Assembly (NCBI RefSeq): GCF_010974945.1
Contig: NZ_JAAIVB010000038.1
Coordinates: 1 to 64,000, forward strand
Length of the DNA: 64,000 nt
Source of the DNA: Noviherbaspirillum galbum
GTDB taxonomy: Bacteria > Pseudomonadota > Gammaproteobacteria > Burkholderiales > Burkholderiaceae_D
Reading direction: 5' to 3'
This document shows, piece by piece, positions 15,644 to 24,879 of this stretch. The translations under genes and the position numbers were made by a program. Below the pieces are notes generated by a model. The model saw nothing but the letters and a program-made list of their open reading frames with translations, had not been told where the DNA came from and did no database searches. Position 1 is the stretch's first letter, and the number at the start of each line of letters is the position of its first letter.

Positions 15644-16873
15644 TCATCCCGCGGCGATCTTCAGGTGCCGCTCCAGCGCATCGAGGCTGTCTTCCAGGGC
15701 GGACAAGCCAAAAAGGTCTTCCTTGCGGGGCGATTTCACCAGCGTCAGGCTGGTGTCGCGCAGCACCGGCAGGCGCAGGCGCAGGCCATGCGCGGCAAGC
15801 GTTTCCTGCAGCGGGCGGCGCTGCTCCCAAAGCATCATGCGGGTGTTCTGGTAGGCGCTTTCGCAGAGGCGCCGCCTGTTGTTGTAGCTGAACAGGTTGG
15901 TGAAAAACATGTCGGCATCCCGCTGGTTCGGTTCTACCAGCAGGATGTCGGTGCCCGGATAAGTCACGCTGTAGTTCGCCATTCCGATTTCCACCCGGGA
16001 GTGGATGATGGCGCGCAGCGTCTGAGACAGCACGGAAGGCAGGCCGCCCTGGGCCACCTTGCCCGACGGGTGCGCCGGACGCGCGCGATAAGGCACCAGC
16101 GGGTTCAGGCAGATCAGGAGGTCCACGCCGCGTTCCAGCGCGATAGATGCGTGCAGCGTCTTTCGCAGCGCACCATCAACGTAATAGTTGCCGTCGATTT
16201 CCACCGGCGGGAACAGACCCGGCACGGCCGCGCTCGCCTGCGCCGCCCTGGAGATCGGCACGTGGCTGTATCCGCTCCGGCCGAAGGGGACCGATTCGCC
16301 GGTATCGAGGTCGGTGGCCACGATGACCAGGTCTTTCTGGAGTTTGCGGAAGTCATTGGTGCGGCCCGGCGCGGAAAAGATCCTGCGCACGAAATGCTCG
16401 ATTCCCGCACTGGAGAAAATGCCGTTCGGCAGCACCGCCTTCAGCCGTTCCAGCGACTGCGCGGCGCTCGTCCTGCCGCGGCGGCGCACATAATGCACCA
16501 GGGCTTCCGCCAGCAGCACGGGAAGCGCCGCGCCGCGGATCGCGAACTCGTCCCAGGCCGGCCGCAGCAGCATCGCGGGATCGAAGTGTTCCTCTCCCGC
16601 GGAATCGACATCGCTCTCGATGAACATCCTGCACATCTCGTGTGGCGTAATGCCGTTCGCGAGGCCCGCCGCGATCAGGCCGCCGGCGCTGATGCCGACG
16701 TAGACATCCGCCTGGTTCAAGTCGAGGCCTTCGACGGCTTCCTGCAGTGCCGCCAGGGCGCCGATCTCATACATTGCCCCCAGGGGGCCCCCGCCTGCCA
16801 GCGCAATGCCGATGCGCGGCGTTCGTTGCGCCACAGCGGCGGATGTATAAGAGCGGGATGCGGCCATGGGCAA
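15644..16873 (-). CDS. Patatin-like phospholipase / lipid acyl hydrolase
   Basis: 409 residues. The patatin catalytic set is complete: oxyanion-loop GGGPLG (about 27-32), nucleophile Ser62 in GISAG, and the dyad Asp233 in DGA. No signal peptide; the C-terminal region (about 290-409) is basic and aromatic-rich. These enzymes release fatty acids from lipids, and related proteins act on PHA granules or membrane phospholipids. Starts at ATG 16873 or 16867. It lies between the TetR regulator and a PhaF-like phasin, all on the minus strand, supporting a role in storage-lipid metabolism (inference). Confidence 0.9.
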   Translation of the reverse strand: MPMAASRSYTSAAVAQRTPRIGIALAGGGPLGAMYEIGALAALQEAVEGLDLNQADVYVGISAGGLIAAGLANGITPHEMCRMFIESDVDSAGEEHFDPAMLLRPAWDEFAIRGAALPVLLAEALVHYVRRRGRTSAAQSLERLKAVLPNGIFSSAGIEHFVRRIFSAPGRTNDFRKLQKDLVIVATDLDTGESVPFGRSGYSHVPISRAAQASAAVPGLFPPVEIDGNYYVDGALRKTLHASIALERGVDLLICLNPLVPYRARPAHPSGKVAQGGLPSVLSQTLRAIIHSRVEIGMANYSVTYPGTDILLVEPNQRDADMFFTNLFSYNNRRRLCESAYQNTRMMLWEQRRPLQETLAAHGLRLRLPVLRDTSLTLVKSPRKEDLFGLSALEDSLDALERHLKIAAG

Positions 16874-16906
16874 ATGCGTTTCCTGTGTCTGCTTGTGCGA
16901 TGCGAT

Positions 16907-16934
16907 AAAAAAATGCCTGTGGGTTGCACAGGCA
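16907..16934 (-). terminator. Intrinsic terminator of the phasin gene
   Basis: On the minus strand an 8-bp perfect stem (TGCCTGTG/CACAGGCA, 16914-16921 with 16927-16934, 5-nt loop) is followed by seven T residues (A7 at 16907-16913 on the plus strand). It lies about 54 bp beyond the phasin stop and separates it from the patatin gene, so the patatin gene probably has its own promoter or is reached by readthrough. Confidence 0.8.
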
Positions 16935-16987
16935 GGGTGGCGTCAAGATGCGGCCGGCGGACGTCGTCCGCCTTCGGTCGCGAAATC

Positions 16988-17572
16988 TTACTCTGCCGTT
17001 GCGGCAGTCGTTGCCGCCTTCTTGGCCGCCGTCTTCTTCACGGTGGTCTTCTTCACCGTGGTCTTCTTCGGCGCTGCGGGACGGGAAGCGGCCTTCTTCG
17101 CCGTGCTTGCCTTGGCTGCGGGCTTGGCAGCCTTTGCCGTCTTCACCGCCTTGGCCGGAGCCTTCTTGCCGTTTAGGCCGGCGACCGCCTTGCTCAGGTC
17201 CTCGACGCGTTTGGTGAGGGCTTGGATGTCTTTCTGGGTCGGTACGCCGAGGCTCTTGAGGGAGCGGGAAACGCGGTCTTCGAAGACCTGCTCCAGCTTG
17301 TCCCAGGAACCGGCGGCCTGCTTGCTCACGCTGTCGGCGACCCGGCTGACGGTGCCGGTGACGTCGGACACCTTGCCTCCGGCGAGTTGCTGGGTGCGCT
17401 TCTGCAGGTCGGTGCCTTCCTTGACCAGCTTGGCGAAGACGCGGCCGCCTTCTTCCTGCGCCTTGGCGAAGGCGCCGAGCCCGGCTTGCCAGATCTGCTG
17501 GGCGGATGCGCGCACGGCATCGGCGAGCTGCTTGTCATCGGACTTCGACAGGGCTTTCAATTTCTTGACCAT
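16988..17572 (-). CDS. PhaF-like phasin with a Lys/Ala-rich DNA-binding tail
   Basis: 194 residues from the ATG at 17572, which has CTGGAG upstream; an upstream in-frame ATG at 17704 is not supported. Residues about 1-135 form the amphipathic phasin domain (ASAQQIWQAGLGAFAKAQEEG, then coiled-coil IQALTKRVEDLSKAVAGL). Residues about 136-194 are a histone-H1-like tail of KKAPAKA/KKTTVKK-type repeats. This layout matches Pseudomonas PhaF, which coats polyhydroxyalkanoate granules and ties them to the nucleoid so that they segregate. Followed by its own terminator; single-gene unit. Confidence 0.88.
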   Translation of the reverse strand: MVKKLKALSKSDDKQLADAVRASAQQIWQAGLGAFAKAQEEGGRVFAKLVKEGTDLQKRTQQLAGGKVSDVTGTVSRVADSVSKQAAGSWDKLEQVFEDRVSRSLKSLGVPTQKDIQALTKRVEDLSKAVAGLNGKKAPAKAVKTAKAAKPAAKASTAKKAASRPAAPKKTTVKKTTVKKTAAKKAATTAATAE

Positions 17573-17900
17573 GGTGTTCTCCAGTGAGGTAACAGTGAGG
17601 TGATGCTGTTGATTCGATCGAAGCGCCAGCGAACATGGCGCGCTTTTTGATGAATGCAGTTTAGGCATCTTCGCTAGAGACGGCATTCTAAAGCCATAGA
17701 GCAAGCGTTCTAATCCAGCCCGGACGGCCGGTTGCGCCGCCGGCAGCGCTTGCCAATCAAGTCATGTCCTGCAATGATTGCCATGCGGGACACAAGTTGA
17801 TTACCGAGCCCTCCGGCCGTGCGCGCGATCATGCACCGCCCTGCCGCTCCGAGCCGTTTCCGTCATGGGTCATAACAGGATGTCTAATCAGGGAGAAAGC

Positions 17901-19889
17901 ATGCAGTATTTCGTTACTGGGGCGACCGGTTTCATCGGCAAGCGGCTGGTCAAGAAGCTCCTGTCCCGCAAGGGCAGCGTCGTATATTTCCTCATGCGGG
18001 AAGAAAGCAAGGACAAGGTTGCTGGCTTGCTCGAGTACTGGGGGGCGACCAGGAACCGCGCGATCCCGATCTACGGCGATCTGCGCAGCCCCAAGCTGGG
18101 CGTGAGCAAGGAAGACACCAAGGCGCTTTCCAAGCACGTTGATCACTTCTTTCACCTGGCGGCCATCTACGACCTGAAGGCGGATGCCGAGTCGCAGATG
18201 GAAGTCAACATCGAAGGTACCCGTAATACTGTGGCGTTCGCCAATGCGATCGGCGCGGGCTGCTTCCACCACGTCAGTTCGATCGCCGCGGCCGGCCTGT
18301 TCGAAGGGATATTCCGGGAAGACATGTTCGACGAAGCGGAAAACCTCGATCATCCGTATTTCGCCAGCAAGCATGAATCCGAAAAGGTGGTGCGCAAGGA
18401 ATGCAAGGGCACCTTCCGCGTGTACCGGCCGGGCATGGTGGTCGGCGACTCCCGCACCGGGGAAATGGACAAGATCGATGGTCCCTACTACTTCTTCAAG
18501 CTGATCCAGCGCATCCGCCAGCTGCTTCCTCCCTGGATGCCGACCGTCGGGCTGGAAGGCGGGCGCATCAACATCGTGCCGGTCGACTACGTGGTCGATG
18601 CCATGGACTACATAGCCCACCTCCCGAAGCTGGACGGCAAGTGCTTCCACCTGACCGACCCCGAACCGATGCGCGTGGGCGATGTGCTCAATACCTTCGC
18701 GCGCGCGGCCCACGCGCCCACGATGAGCCTGCGTATCAATGCGGCCCTGCTCGGCTTCATACCGAAATCGGTAAAGAAAGGCATGATGGCGCTGACCCCG
18801 GTCCGCCGCGTGCGCCATGCCATCATGAAGGACCTCGGGTTGCCGGATGACATGATGCAATTCGTCAATTACCCGACGCGCTTCGATAACCGGGACACGG
18901 CTTCTGCGCTCAAGGGAAGCGGCATCAGCTGCCCGCGGCTGGAGGACTACGCGCCCAAGATCTGGGATTACTGGGAACGCAACCTCGATCCCGATCTCTT
19001 CATCGACCGGACCCTGCGCGGCCAGGTCGCCGGCAAGGTGGTGCTGATCACCGGCGGCTCCTCCGGCATCGGCCTCGCGGCCGCCCACAAGATCGCGGAA
19101 GCCGGCGCCGTCACCATCATCTGCGGCCGCGATGAAGACAAGCTGGCAGAAGCGAAAAAGGAGATCAAGGAGCGCGGACACGATGTCATCACCTATGCGG
19201 TCGACGTCGCCGACATGGCCGACTGCGACCGCTTCGTCGAGCTGCTCATTCAAAACCACGGCGGCGTGGATGTGCTGGTCAACAATGCGGGCCGGTCCAT
19301 CCGGCGCGGCATCGAGTCCAGCTACGACCGCTTCCATGACTTCGAGCGTACCATGCAGCTGAATTACTTCGGCGCCCTGCGGCTCACCATGGGCCTGCTG
19401 CCCAAGATGTCCGAGCGTCGCGGCGGGCAGGTGATCAACATCTCGTCGATCGGCGTGCTCACCAATGCGCCGCGCTTCTCCGCGTATGTCGCTTCCAAGG
19501 CGGCGCTCGACGCATGGACGCGGTGTGCCGCTTCGGAATTCGCGGACCTGAACATCAAGTTTACGACCATCAACATGCCGCTGGTGCGTACGCCCATGAT
19601 CGCGCCCACCAAGATCTACCAGAACGTGCCGACGCTGTCGCCGGACGATGCGGCCGATCTCATCGCCCAGGCCATCGTCTACAAGCCGGTGCGCATCGCG
19701 ACGCGCCTCGGCATCCTTGGCGAGGTCATGCATGCGCTGATGCCCCGCGTGGCGCAGATCGTGATGAATACCAGCTTCCGCATGTTCCCCGACTCCGATG
19801 CGGCGCGCACTACAGGAGAGAAGAAGGCCATGCAGATGTCTGCCGACCAGATGGCCCTGCAACAGCTCCTGCGCGGCGTGCATTTCTGA
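17901..19889 (+). CDS. Two-domain SDR protein, putative fatty acyl-CoA reductase
   Basis: 662 residues from the ATG at 17901 (AGGGAGA just upstream). N-terminal extended SDR domain (1-about 350): nucleotide-binding TGATGFIG at 7-14, active site Tyr153/Lys157 in YFASK. C-terminal classical SDR domain (about 374-662): TGGSSGIG at 384-391, NNAG, Tyr529/Lys533 in YVASK. This tandem layout and length resemble the roughly 660-residue Marinobacter fatty acyl-CoA reductase that makes fatty alcohols; mycobacteria have similar proteins. By that analogy, the N-terminal part could reduce acyl-CoA to aldehyde and the C-terminal part aldehyde to alcohol. It is divergent from the phasin and patatin genes. 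Ends at a strong terminator. Substrate is inference. Confidence 0.85.
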   Translation: MQYFVTGATGFIGKRLVKKLLSRKGSVVYFLMREESKDKVAGLLEYWGATRNRAIPIYGDLRSPKLGVSKEDTKALSKHVDHFFHLAAIYDLKADAESQMEVNIEGTRNTVAFANAIGAGCFHHVSSIAAAGLFEGIFREDMFDEAENLDHPYFASKHESEKVVRKECKGTFRVYRPGMVVGDSRTGEMDKIDGPYYFFKLIQRIRQLLPPWMPTVGLEGGRINIVPVDYVVDAMDYIAHLPKLDGKCFHLTDPEPMRVGDVLNTFARAAHAPTMSLRINAALLGFIPKSVKKGMMALTPVRRVRHAIMKDLGLPDDMMQFVNYPTRFDNRDTASALKGSGISCPRLEDYAPKIWDYWERNLDPDLFIDRTLRGQVAGKVVLITGGSSGIGLAAAHKIAEAGAVTIICGRDEDKLAEAKKEIKERGHDVITYAVDVADMADCDRFVELLIQNHGGVDVLVNNAGRSIRRGIESSYDRFHDFERTMQLNYFGALRLTMGLLPKMSERRGGQVINISSIGVLTNAPRFSAYVASKAALDAWTRCAASEFADLNIKFTTINMPLVRTPMIAPTKIYQNVPTLSPDDAADLIAQAIVYKPVRIATRLGILGEVMHALMPRVAQIVMNTSFRMFPDSDAARTTGEKKAMQMSADQMALQQLLRGVHF

Positions 19890-19911
19890 GCGGGGTGCAC
19901 CGCGGCAATGA

Positions 19912-19937
19912 ACGGGACCCTGGCGGGTCCCGTTTTT
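19912..19937 (+). terminator. Intrinsic terminator after the two-domain SDR gene
   Basis: ACGGGACC (19912-19919) pairs with GGTCCCGT (19926-19933) around CTGGCG and is followed by T5. The T-tract reaches the stop codon of the convergent fasciclin gene, so the structure probably serves both directions. Confidence 0.85.
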
Positions 19938-20419
19938 CATTTGGGCATGATGACGGTGTCGATTTCGTGGATCACGCCATTGTCCGCCTGGATGTCGCTC
20001 TGCGTGATGTTTGCCTCGTCGTTCAGGGTGATCTTGCCATTGTCGGACTTGAGCACGACCGGGTCGCCCTCCATGGTTTTCACTTTTCCGGGCTTGACGT
20101 CGGACACCAGTACCTTGCCCGGGATGACATGGTAGGCGATGATCTGTGCCAGCTTGGCCTTGTCGTGCATCAAGGCTTCCCGGGTATCGACGGGGAGCTT
20201 GTCGAAGGCAGAATTTGCCGGCACGAACACCGTATATGGGCCGCCTGACTTCAAGGTGTCGGTCAGGCCGGCCGTCTTTGCCGCGGCAAGGAAGGTCTTG
20301 AAGGTGGAGGTGGCCGATGCGGTATCGACGATGTCCGCCGCACCGGCGTTCGTTGCCGTCGACAGGCCTGTGCCAAGGCTTGCCAGAACACCGATCGTTG
20401 CTGCAAGTCGCGAAGTCAT
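19937..20419 (-). CDS. Secreted fasciclin-domain protein
   Basis: 160 residues from the ATG at 20419 (AGGAG upstream; the in-frame ATG at 20455 would bury the signal peptide). Signal peptide residues 1-about 28 (cleavage near AGA-ADI). The rest is one FAS1 domain: TFLAAAKTAGLTDTLKSGGPYTVFVPANSAFDKLP and the H-box-like LAQIIAYHVIPGKV, ending NGVIHEIDTVIMPK. FAS1 domains mediate adhesion and have been found in periplasmic or secreted bacterial proteins of poorly known role. It stands alone between the acyl-CoA reductase-like gene and a VOC protein. Confidence 0.92.
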   Translation of the reverse strand: MTSRLAATIGVLASLGTGLSTATNAGAADIVDTASATSTFKTFLAAAKTAGLTDTLKSGGPYTVFVPANSAFDKLPVDTREALMHDKAKLAQIIAYHVIPGKVLVSDVKPGKVKTMEGDPVVLKSDNGKITLNDEANITQSDIQADNGVIHEIDTVIMPK

Positions 20420-20526
20420 GACGGACTCCTTGTATGATGGAAAGATGGATTGCAAGACGTTCGCAGTTCAGGCGGCGCGTTCCCGGAAAAGTTCCTGGCC
20501 GGCTGCCTTGATGAAAGGAAATGACC

Positions 20527-21186
20527 ATGGCGACGACTTCCTGCAGGCTCGACCATCTCGTGATCATTGCCGCTTCCCTTGAGCAGGGCGCGGCATGGTG
20601 CGAAGAAAAGCTCGGCGTGGCGCCTGGACCCGGCGGACAGCATGGCCGCATGGGTACGCACAACCGCCTGCTCTCGCTCGGACCAGAGTGTTATCTGGAG
20701 GTGATTGCAATCGATCCGGCCGGCGCGCGGCCCGACATGCCGAGGTGGTTCGGCATGGATTCCCCGGAAGGCCGTCAGGCGATGGCCGAAGGACCGCGCC
20801 TCGCGACCTTCGTTGCCAACACGAATGACATCGCCGATTGCGCGGCCCGTGTGCCGGCGCTGGGCAAGGTGCATTCCATGCAGCGCGGCGCGCTGGAATG
20901 GCTGATCACCATCCCCGGGCATGGCGGCTTGAACATGGAAGGTGCCTTGCCCGCCATCATCCAGTGGCCGCGCGACGTTCATCCGAGCTCGACGCTTCCG
21001 GACTCGGGATGCCGCCTCGCGCGGTTCGAGGTGTTTCATCCTGCCGCCGACAGCGTCGGGCGCGCCTGGCGCATGCTCAACCTGTCCGATGACAAGATGA
21101 CGCTGCATGAGGCGGCGGGCGGGCCGAGATTCGAGGCAAGTATCATCACGCCATCCGGCTTGAAGAAGCTTGGGATGGACGCTTAG
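20527..21186 (+). CDS. VOC superfamily (glyoxalase-like) protein
   Basis: 219 residues from the ATG at 20527, which has AAAGGA at suitable spacing; an ATG at 20521 is too close. N-terminal LDHLVIIAASLEQGAAWCEEKLGV is the VOC metal-binding strand-helix (His in LDHL), then HNRLLSLGPECYLEVIAID. The layout fits the glyoxalase-like family PF13468, whose substrates are largely unknown. Downstream of its TAG stop is a short 9-bp repeat, then corA after 71 bp on the same strand. Confidence 0.82.
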   Translation: MATTSCRLDHLVIIAASLEQGAAWCEEKLGVAPGPGGQHGRMGTHNRLLSLGPECYLEVIAIDPAGARPDMPRWFGMDSPEGRQAMAEGPRLATFVANTNDIADCAARVPALGKVHSMQRGALEWLITIPGHGGLNMEGALPAIIQWPRDVHPSSTLPDSGCRLARFEVFHPAADSVGRAWRMLNLSDDKMTLHEAAGGPRFEASIITPSGLKKLGMDA

Positions 21187-21210
21187 TTCGCTTGGTTCGC
21201 TTGGTTCGAT
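21184..21210 (+). repeat. Short 9-bp tandem repeat (about three copies)
   Basis: Three imperfect copies of TGGTTCGCT (starting at 21184, 21193 and 21202) begin with the stop codon of the VOC gene. A second 9-bp repeat locus in this window; low complexity and probably without function. Confidence 0.7.
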
Positions 21211-21257
21211 CGATCCGTCGGGCGGACGGCCAGTAAAGATAAATGTGAGGGCAAGGC

Positions 21258-22223
21258 ATGCTGATCAATTGTGTAGCCTACCAGGACGGCAAGCGCCTCT
21301 GCGACGTGCCGGTGGAACGCATTTCCGACTTCATCGCCAGGGAGGACTGCTTTGTCTGGGTCGCGCTGAAGGATCCCACGCCGGAGGAACTCGATCTGAT
21401 GCAGGCAGAATTCAACCTGCACGAACTCGCGGTGGAGGACGCGCACCACGGGCAGCAGCGCCCCAAGATCGAGGAATACGGCGACTCCCTGTTCGCGGTG
21501 TTGCACATGGTCGAGTTCCGGGATGGAGAGCTGGTGGTGGGGGAGCTCGACATCTTTGTCGAGGAAAGCTATGTGCTTTCCATGCGCAACCGGAACCAGC
21601 AGGATTTTCTCGGCGTGCGCGCCCGCTGCGAGCGCGAGCCGCAGATGCTGAGGCAGGGCTCGGCCTTCGTCTTCTACGCCCTGATGGACGCGGTTGTGGA
21701 TCGTTATTTCCCCGTGCTGGAGATCCTGGAGACCGAACTGGAAACCGTCGAGGAACAGATCTTCACGCAAGGCTCGGCGCGGGCCAACATCCAGCGACTG
21801 TACGAACTCAAGCGCAAGGTGATGGTCCTCAAGCACGCGGTCGCGCCGCTGATGGAGGCATCGACAAAGTTGTATGGCGGCCGCGTACCTCGCATCTGCG
21901 CCAGCACGCAGGAATACTTCCGCGACGTGTATGACCATCTCATCCGGATCAATACTTCGATCGACGGCATCCGTGACACGATCGGCACCGCCATCCAGGT
22001 CAACCTATCGATGGTGGCGATCGAAGAGGGCGAGGTGAACAAGCGTCTTGCCGCCTGGGCCGCGATCTTTGCCGTGGCCACCGCGTTCTGCGGCATCTGG
22101 GGCATGAACTTCCAGGAGATGCCGGAGCTGAAATGGAAATACGGGTATCCCGCGGCGCTCGCCATCATTGCCGTGGTGTGCGGCTACATGCATCACCGCT
22201 TCCGCAAGGCTGGCTGGCTTTAG
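21258..22223 (+). CDS. corA: CorA family magnesium/cobalt transporter
   Basis: 321 residues. A large cytoplasmic N-terminal domain (1-about 255) with the long coiled helix (about 180-260), then two C-terminal membrane helices; the first ends in the pore signature GMN within CGIWGMNFQEMPEL (about 280). Between the helices the acidic loop QEMPEL is typical. CorA pentamers move Mg2+, Co2+ or Ni2+. The stop codon overlaps the stop of the convergent lipase gene by 4 bp, leaving no room for a terminator between them. Confidence 0.93.
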   Translation: MLINCVAYQDGKRLCDVPVERISDFIAREDCFVWVALKDPTPEELDLMQAEFNLHELAVEDAHHGQQRPKIEEYGDSLFAVLHMVEFRDGELVVGELDIFVEESYVLSMRNRNQQDFLGVRARCEREPQMLRQGSAFVFYALMDAVVDRYFPVLEILETELETVEEQIFTQGSARANIQRLYELKRKVMVLKHAVAPLMEASTKLYGGRVPRICASTQEYFRDVYDHLIRINTSIDGIRDTIGTAIQVNLSMVAIEEGEVNKRLAAWAAIFAVATAFCGIWGMNFQEMPELKWKYGYPAALAIIAVVCGYMHHRFRKAGWL

Positions 22224-23188
22224 TTTTCGGTTCGGCTGGCGCGAGCCTGGGTGGCGCTGATTTCCTGGATCACCCGCGACTGGATCGCCGGGTGACCGGC
22301 CAGCGCGACGTGGCCGATGCCACCGAAAGCGATGTTTGCCGCGCCTTCCAGCACGGATGAGGTTTGCGGGGCGATGATGTTGTCGTGATGCGAGTACAGC
22401 GACACGACGAGGCGCCGCGCAGCCGTGTCTTCTCGCGCGGCTAGATGGCGCAGCCATTCGCTTGCCAGGCCTTCCTGTTCGTTTTCCTTCCACAACATCT
22501 CCTGGGTGTTCAATCCCAGGCCGAACATGGCCAGCGCGGTGCCATGATGCGGCGTGCCGAGGGTGATGACCTTGGCCAGCCGCGCGGTTCCATGCTTGCG
22601 CATGTAGGCGCGTGCCGCGAGGCCGCCCATGCTGTGCGCGACGATGATGACTTGCTCGCTGCTGCAGGTCTTGCTTAGCAATGCCGCGCCATCGTCGATG
22701 ATGTCCGCGTATTCGTCGATGCTGCCGCCGACCGGCTCGAGGTTGACCGCGAGGTGGGTGATGCCTGCGCGCGTCAAAGCCTTGCTCATGCCGTGCCAGT
22801 AGCCGCTGTTGCAGCCGTATCCGTGGACCAGCAGGACGGGCAGGCGATCCCTGCCATCGGTGCCGCCCTTGCCGACCTTGCGTAGCGAGAACGGCATGAA
22901 AGGCATGGTCAAGGAAGAAGCGGTCATCGTCGCCGCATACTCCCGAAGGAACATGCGCAGGGCCTGCCAAGCATCGAGCTCGAATTCCTTCGGCGTCGCG
23001 CTGCGGAAGCGCCAGGCAAGGAAGAAGTTGTTGGCGGTGATCGCGAGCCGGAACAGCGCGACGCAGGCGAGGCCGGCCAGCAACGCCCATCCCGCCGAAA
23101 GCATCGTGCCGTGCATGAAAGCGGCCGCGATCAACAGTGCCGCGCCAAGCTGGAGCAGCAGGAGAAGCCGGGCGATGCGGACCACCAT
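22220..23188 (-). CDS. Membrane-anchored alpha/beta hydrolase, lipase-like
   Basis: 322 residues. Two hydrophobic N-terminal segments (about 5-23 and 30-50), then an alpha/beta-hydrolase domain with the oxyanion LLVHGYGCNSGYW and nucleophile Ser in AHSMGG. Asp and His candidates lie in YSHHDNI and GGIGHVALAGHP. This matches bacterial triacylglycerol lipase/esterase families of the PGAP1-like type. It is the last gene of a minus-strand operon after a GMC oxidoreductase (24-bp gap). Substrate unknown; the linkage suggests an ester whose alcohol part the GMC enzyme oxidises (inference). Confidence 0.87.
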   Translation of the reverse strand: MVVRIARLLLLLQLGAALLIAAAFMHGTMLSAGWALLAGLACVALFRLAITANNFFLAWRFRSATPKEFELDAWQALRMFLREYAATMTASSLTMPFMPFSLRKVGKGGTDGRDRLPVLLVHGYGCNSGYWHGMSKALTRAGITHLAVNLEPVGGSIDEYADIIDDGAALLSKTCSSEQVIIVAHSMGGLAARAYMRKHGTARLAKVITLGTPHHGTALAMFGLGLNTQEMLWKENEQEGLASEWLRHLAAREDTAARRLVVSLYSHHDNIIAPQTSSVLEGAANIAFGGIGHVALAGHPAIQSRVIQEISATQARASRTEN

Positions 23189-23212
23189 GGCGATTGCCTC
23201 GTCTGCCCCGTG

Positions 23213-24862
23213 TCAGGCCGTGGCCGCCGAGCCCGACAGGCTTGGCGCAGGCTTCCCGGTCAGTGACGTCGACAGTCCGCTCGCCAGCCGTGCGGTGAGG
23301 CCATAGATCGACAGCTGAGGGTTGGCGCCGATCGAGGTCGGAAAGAGGGACCCATCGTGGACCGATACATTGCGCAGGCCATGGTATCGGCCGGTCGAGG
23401 ACACCACACCCAGCTTTTCGTCATCGGACATCGCGCAGCCTCCCATGACATGCGCGGATACCACGCGCGTCAGGAGCGGCTTGTATGGCAGGGCTTCGAT
23501 CGCCGCGCGGGCAGCGGGCCAGCTGCCATAGCCCTCTGCCATTTCATGCACGGGATAAACGCGCTTCGCGCCCGCGGCGAACTGAATCTCGGCCATGGAG
23601 AGCAGGGCGCGTCGGGCACCATCCCAGATGAAATCGGTGAGCGGGTAATCGAGTACCGGATAACCATCGTCGCGCAACTGCACGGTGCCGCCTTGCGATT
23701 GATCGTGGAAGCCGTCACGCAGCAGCGCAAGCAATGCATGCGCGTGCGGAAATTCCCGCATCATTGCCGCGTGCTGCGCGCCGAAGCCGTTCATCGTCGA
23801 TGAAAAGAGGAGCGGATGAAGGGGCGGTGCTTCCAGCTTGTAGCCGATCGGCCCGTCGATGGCCTGGGTTTCCAGGAAGTGGTCGGAATAGATGGTTTGC
23901 GGAGCACCAGCATATCCCTCGACCTTCTGATCGAATACGCCGGAAGACACGACCGTCGGATGCAGGAAGGTGCGCTTGCCAAGCAGGTTGTGCGGATCGG
24001 GCGCCTTGGAGCGCATCAGCAGGGCAGGGGAGTTGATGGCGCCACCGGCAACGACGAAATGTTTGGCGCGGACGGTGATCGTCTGGCCGGTGGTCGCCAG
24101 TCCGCTCGCATCCATGGCCAGGCATTGCAGGCTTTCCGCCTGGTCGCCCTTGAAGGTGAAACGGTCGGCCCGTGCCCGCGTGAGCAGTTGGGCGCCGTGT
24201 GAGAGCGCCGAGGGTATGGTGGTGACCAGCATCGACTGCTTGGCATTGGTAGGGCAACCCATGCCGCAGTAACCCAGGTTCCAGCAGCCTTTCACATTGC
24301 GCAGGATGGCCGCGGCGGGAATGCCAAGCTTGGCGGCACCGCGGCGGAGCAGATCGTTGTTCTCGTTGGGCGGCGTGAGCCAGACGCCGATGTTAAGGCG
24401 CTGCTCCATCATCGTGAACCATGGCGCCATCGCATCGGCGTCGAGCTCCTTCAGGCCGTAATGCTGCTGCCAGTACGCGAGGGTGGTGCGCGGCGTGCGG
24501 AAGCTCGAGGTCCAGTTGACCGTTGTCGAGCCGCCGACGCTGCGGCCCTGAAGGATGTTGATTGCCTTGTCCCGGGTCTTTCGTGCCGCCGATTCCTGGT
24601 AGAGCGCCGGATAGGCTTGCGCTTCCCGCATCTTGAAGTCGCTGGACGATTTCAGCGGCCCTTCTTCGATGAGCAGGACCCGCAGTCCGGCAAGCGCCAG
24701 GATCTCGGCGGTCACGCCGCCCCCGGCGCCGGTGCCGATGATGGCGACATCGGCATCGAGCGCCAGCTTGTCCGTCAGCGTGGAAGCATCCGTGACCCGC
24801 CAGCCCGATGCCAGGCCGGCCTTGATCGGGTCGGGAACGATGCGTTGCGTCTGCTTGTCCAT
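23213..24862 (-). CDS. GMC family FAD-dependent oxidoreductase
   Basis: 549 residues. FAD-binding motif GTGAGGGVTAE near residue 42 with LLIEEG as the acidic end of the second strand; ILQGRSVGGSTTVNWTSS is the GMC signature 1; the C-terminal catalytic region has SAHVMGGCAM and GANPQLSIYGLTARLA with the His and Asn pair. It contains CWNLGYCGMGCPTNAKQS, a Cys-rich stretch typical of the subgroup related to fructose/gluconate dehydrogenases and long-chain alcohol oxidases. No signal peptide of its own. Upstream is a Tat-exported small subunit (17-bp gap), which may carry it across the membrane. Confidence 0.92.
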   Translation of the reverse strand: MDKQTQRIVPDPIKAGLASGWRVTDASTLTDKLALDADVAIIGTGAGGGVTAEILALAGLRVLLIEEGPLKSSSDFKMREAQAYPALYQESAARKTRDKAINILQGRSVGGSTTVNWTSSFRTPRTTLAYWQQHYGLKELDADAMAPWFTMMEQRLNIGVWLTPPNENNDLLRRGAAKLGIPAAAILRNVKGCWNLGYCGMGCPTNAKQSMLVTTIPSALSHGAQLLTRARADRFTFKGDQAESLQCLAMDASGLATTGQTITVRAKHFVVAGGAINSPALLMRSKAPDPHNLLGKRTFLHPTVVSSGVFDQKVEGYAGAPQTIYSDHFLETQAIDGPIGYKLEAPPLHPLLFSSTMNGFGAQHAAMMREFPHAHALLALLRDGFHDQSQGGTVQLRDDGYPVLDYPLTDFIWDGARRALLSMAEIQFAAGAKRVYPVHEMAEGYGSWPAARAAIEALPYKPLLTRVVSAHVMGGCAMSDDEKLGVVSSTGRYHGLRNVSVHDGSLFPTSIGANPQLSIYGLTARLASGLSTSLTGKPAPSLSGSAATA

Positions 24863-24879
24863 GAGCGCCTTGTCCTGTA

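Noticed and set aside
17829-20663. 944-codon open frame on the minus strand
   Set aside because: Antisense to the two-domain SDR gene and out of frame with the fasciclin gene; no domains recognised.
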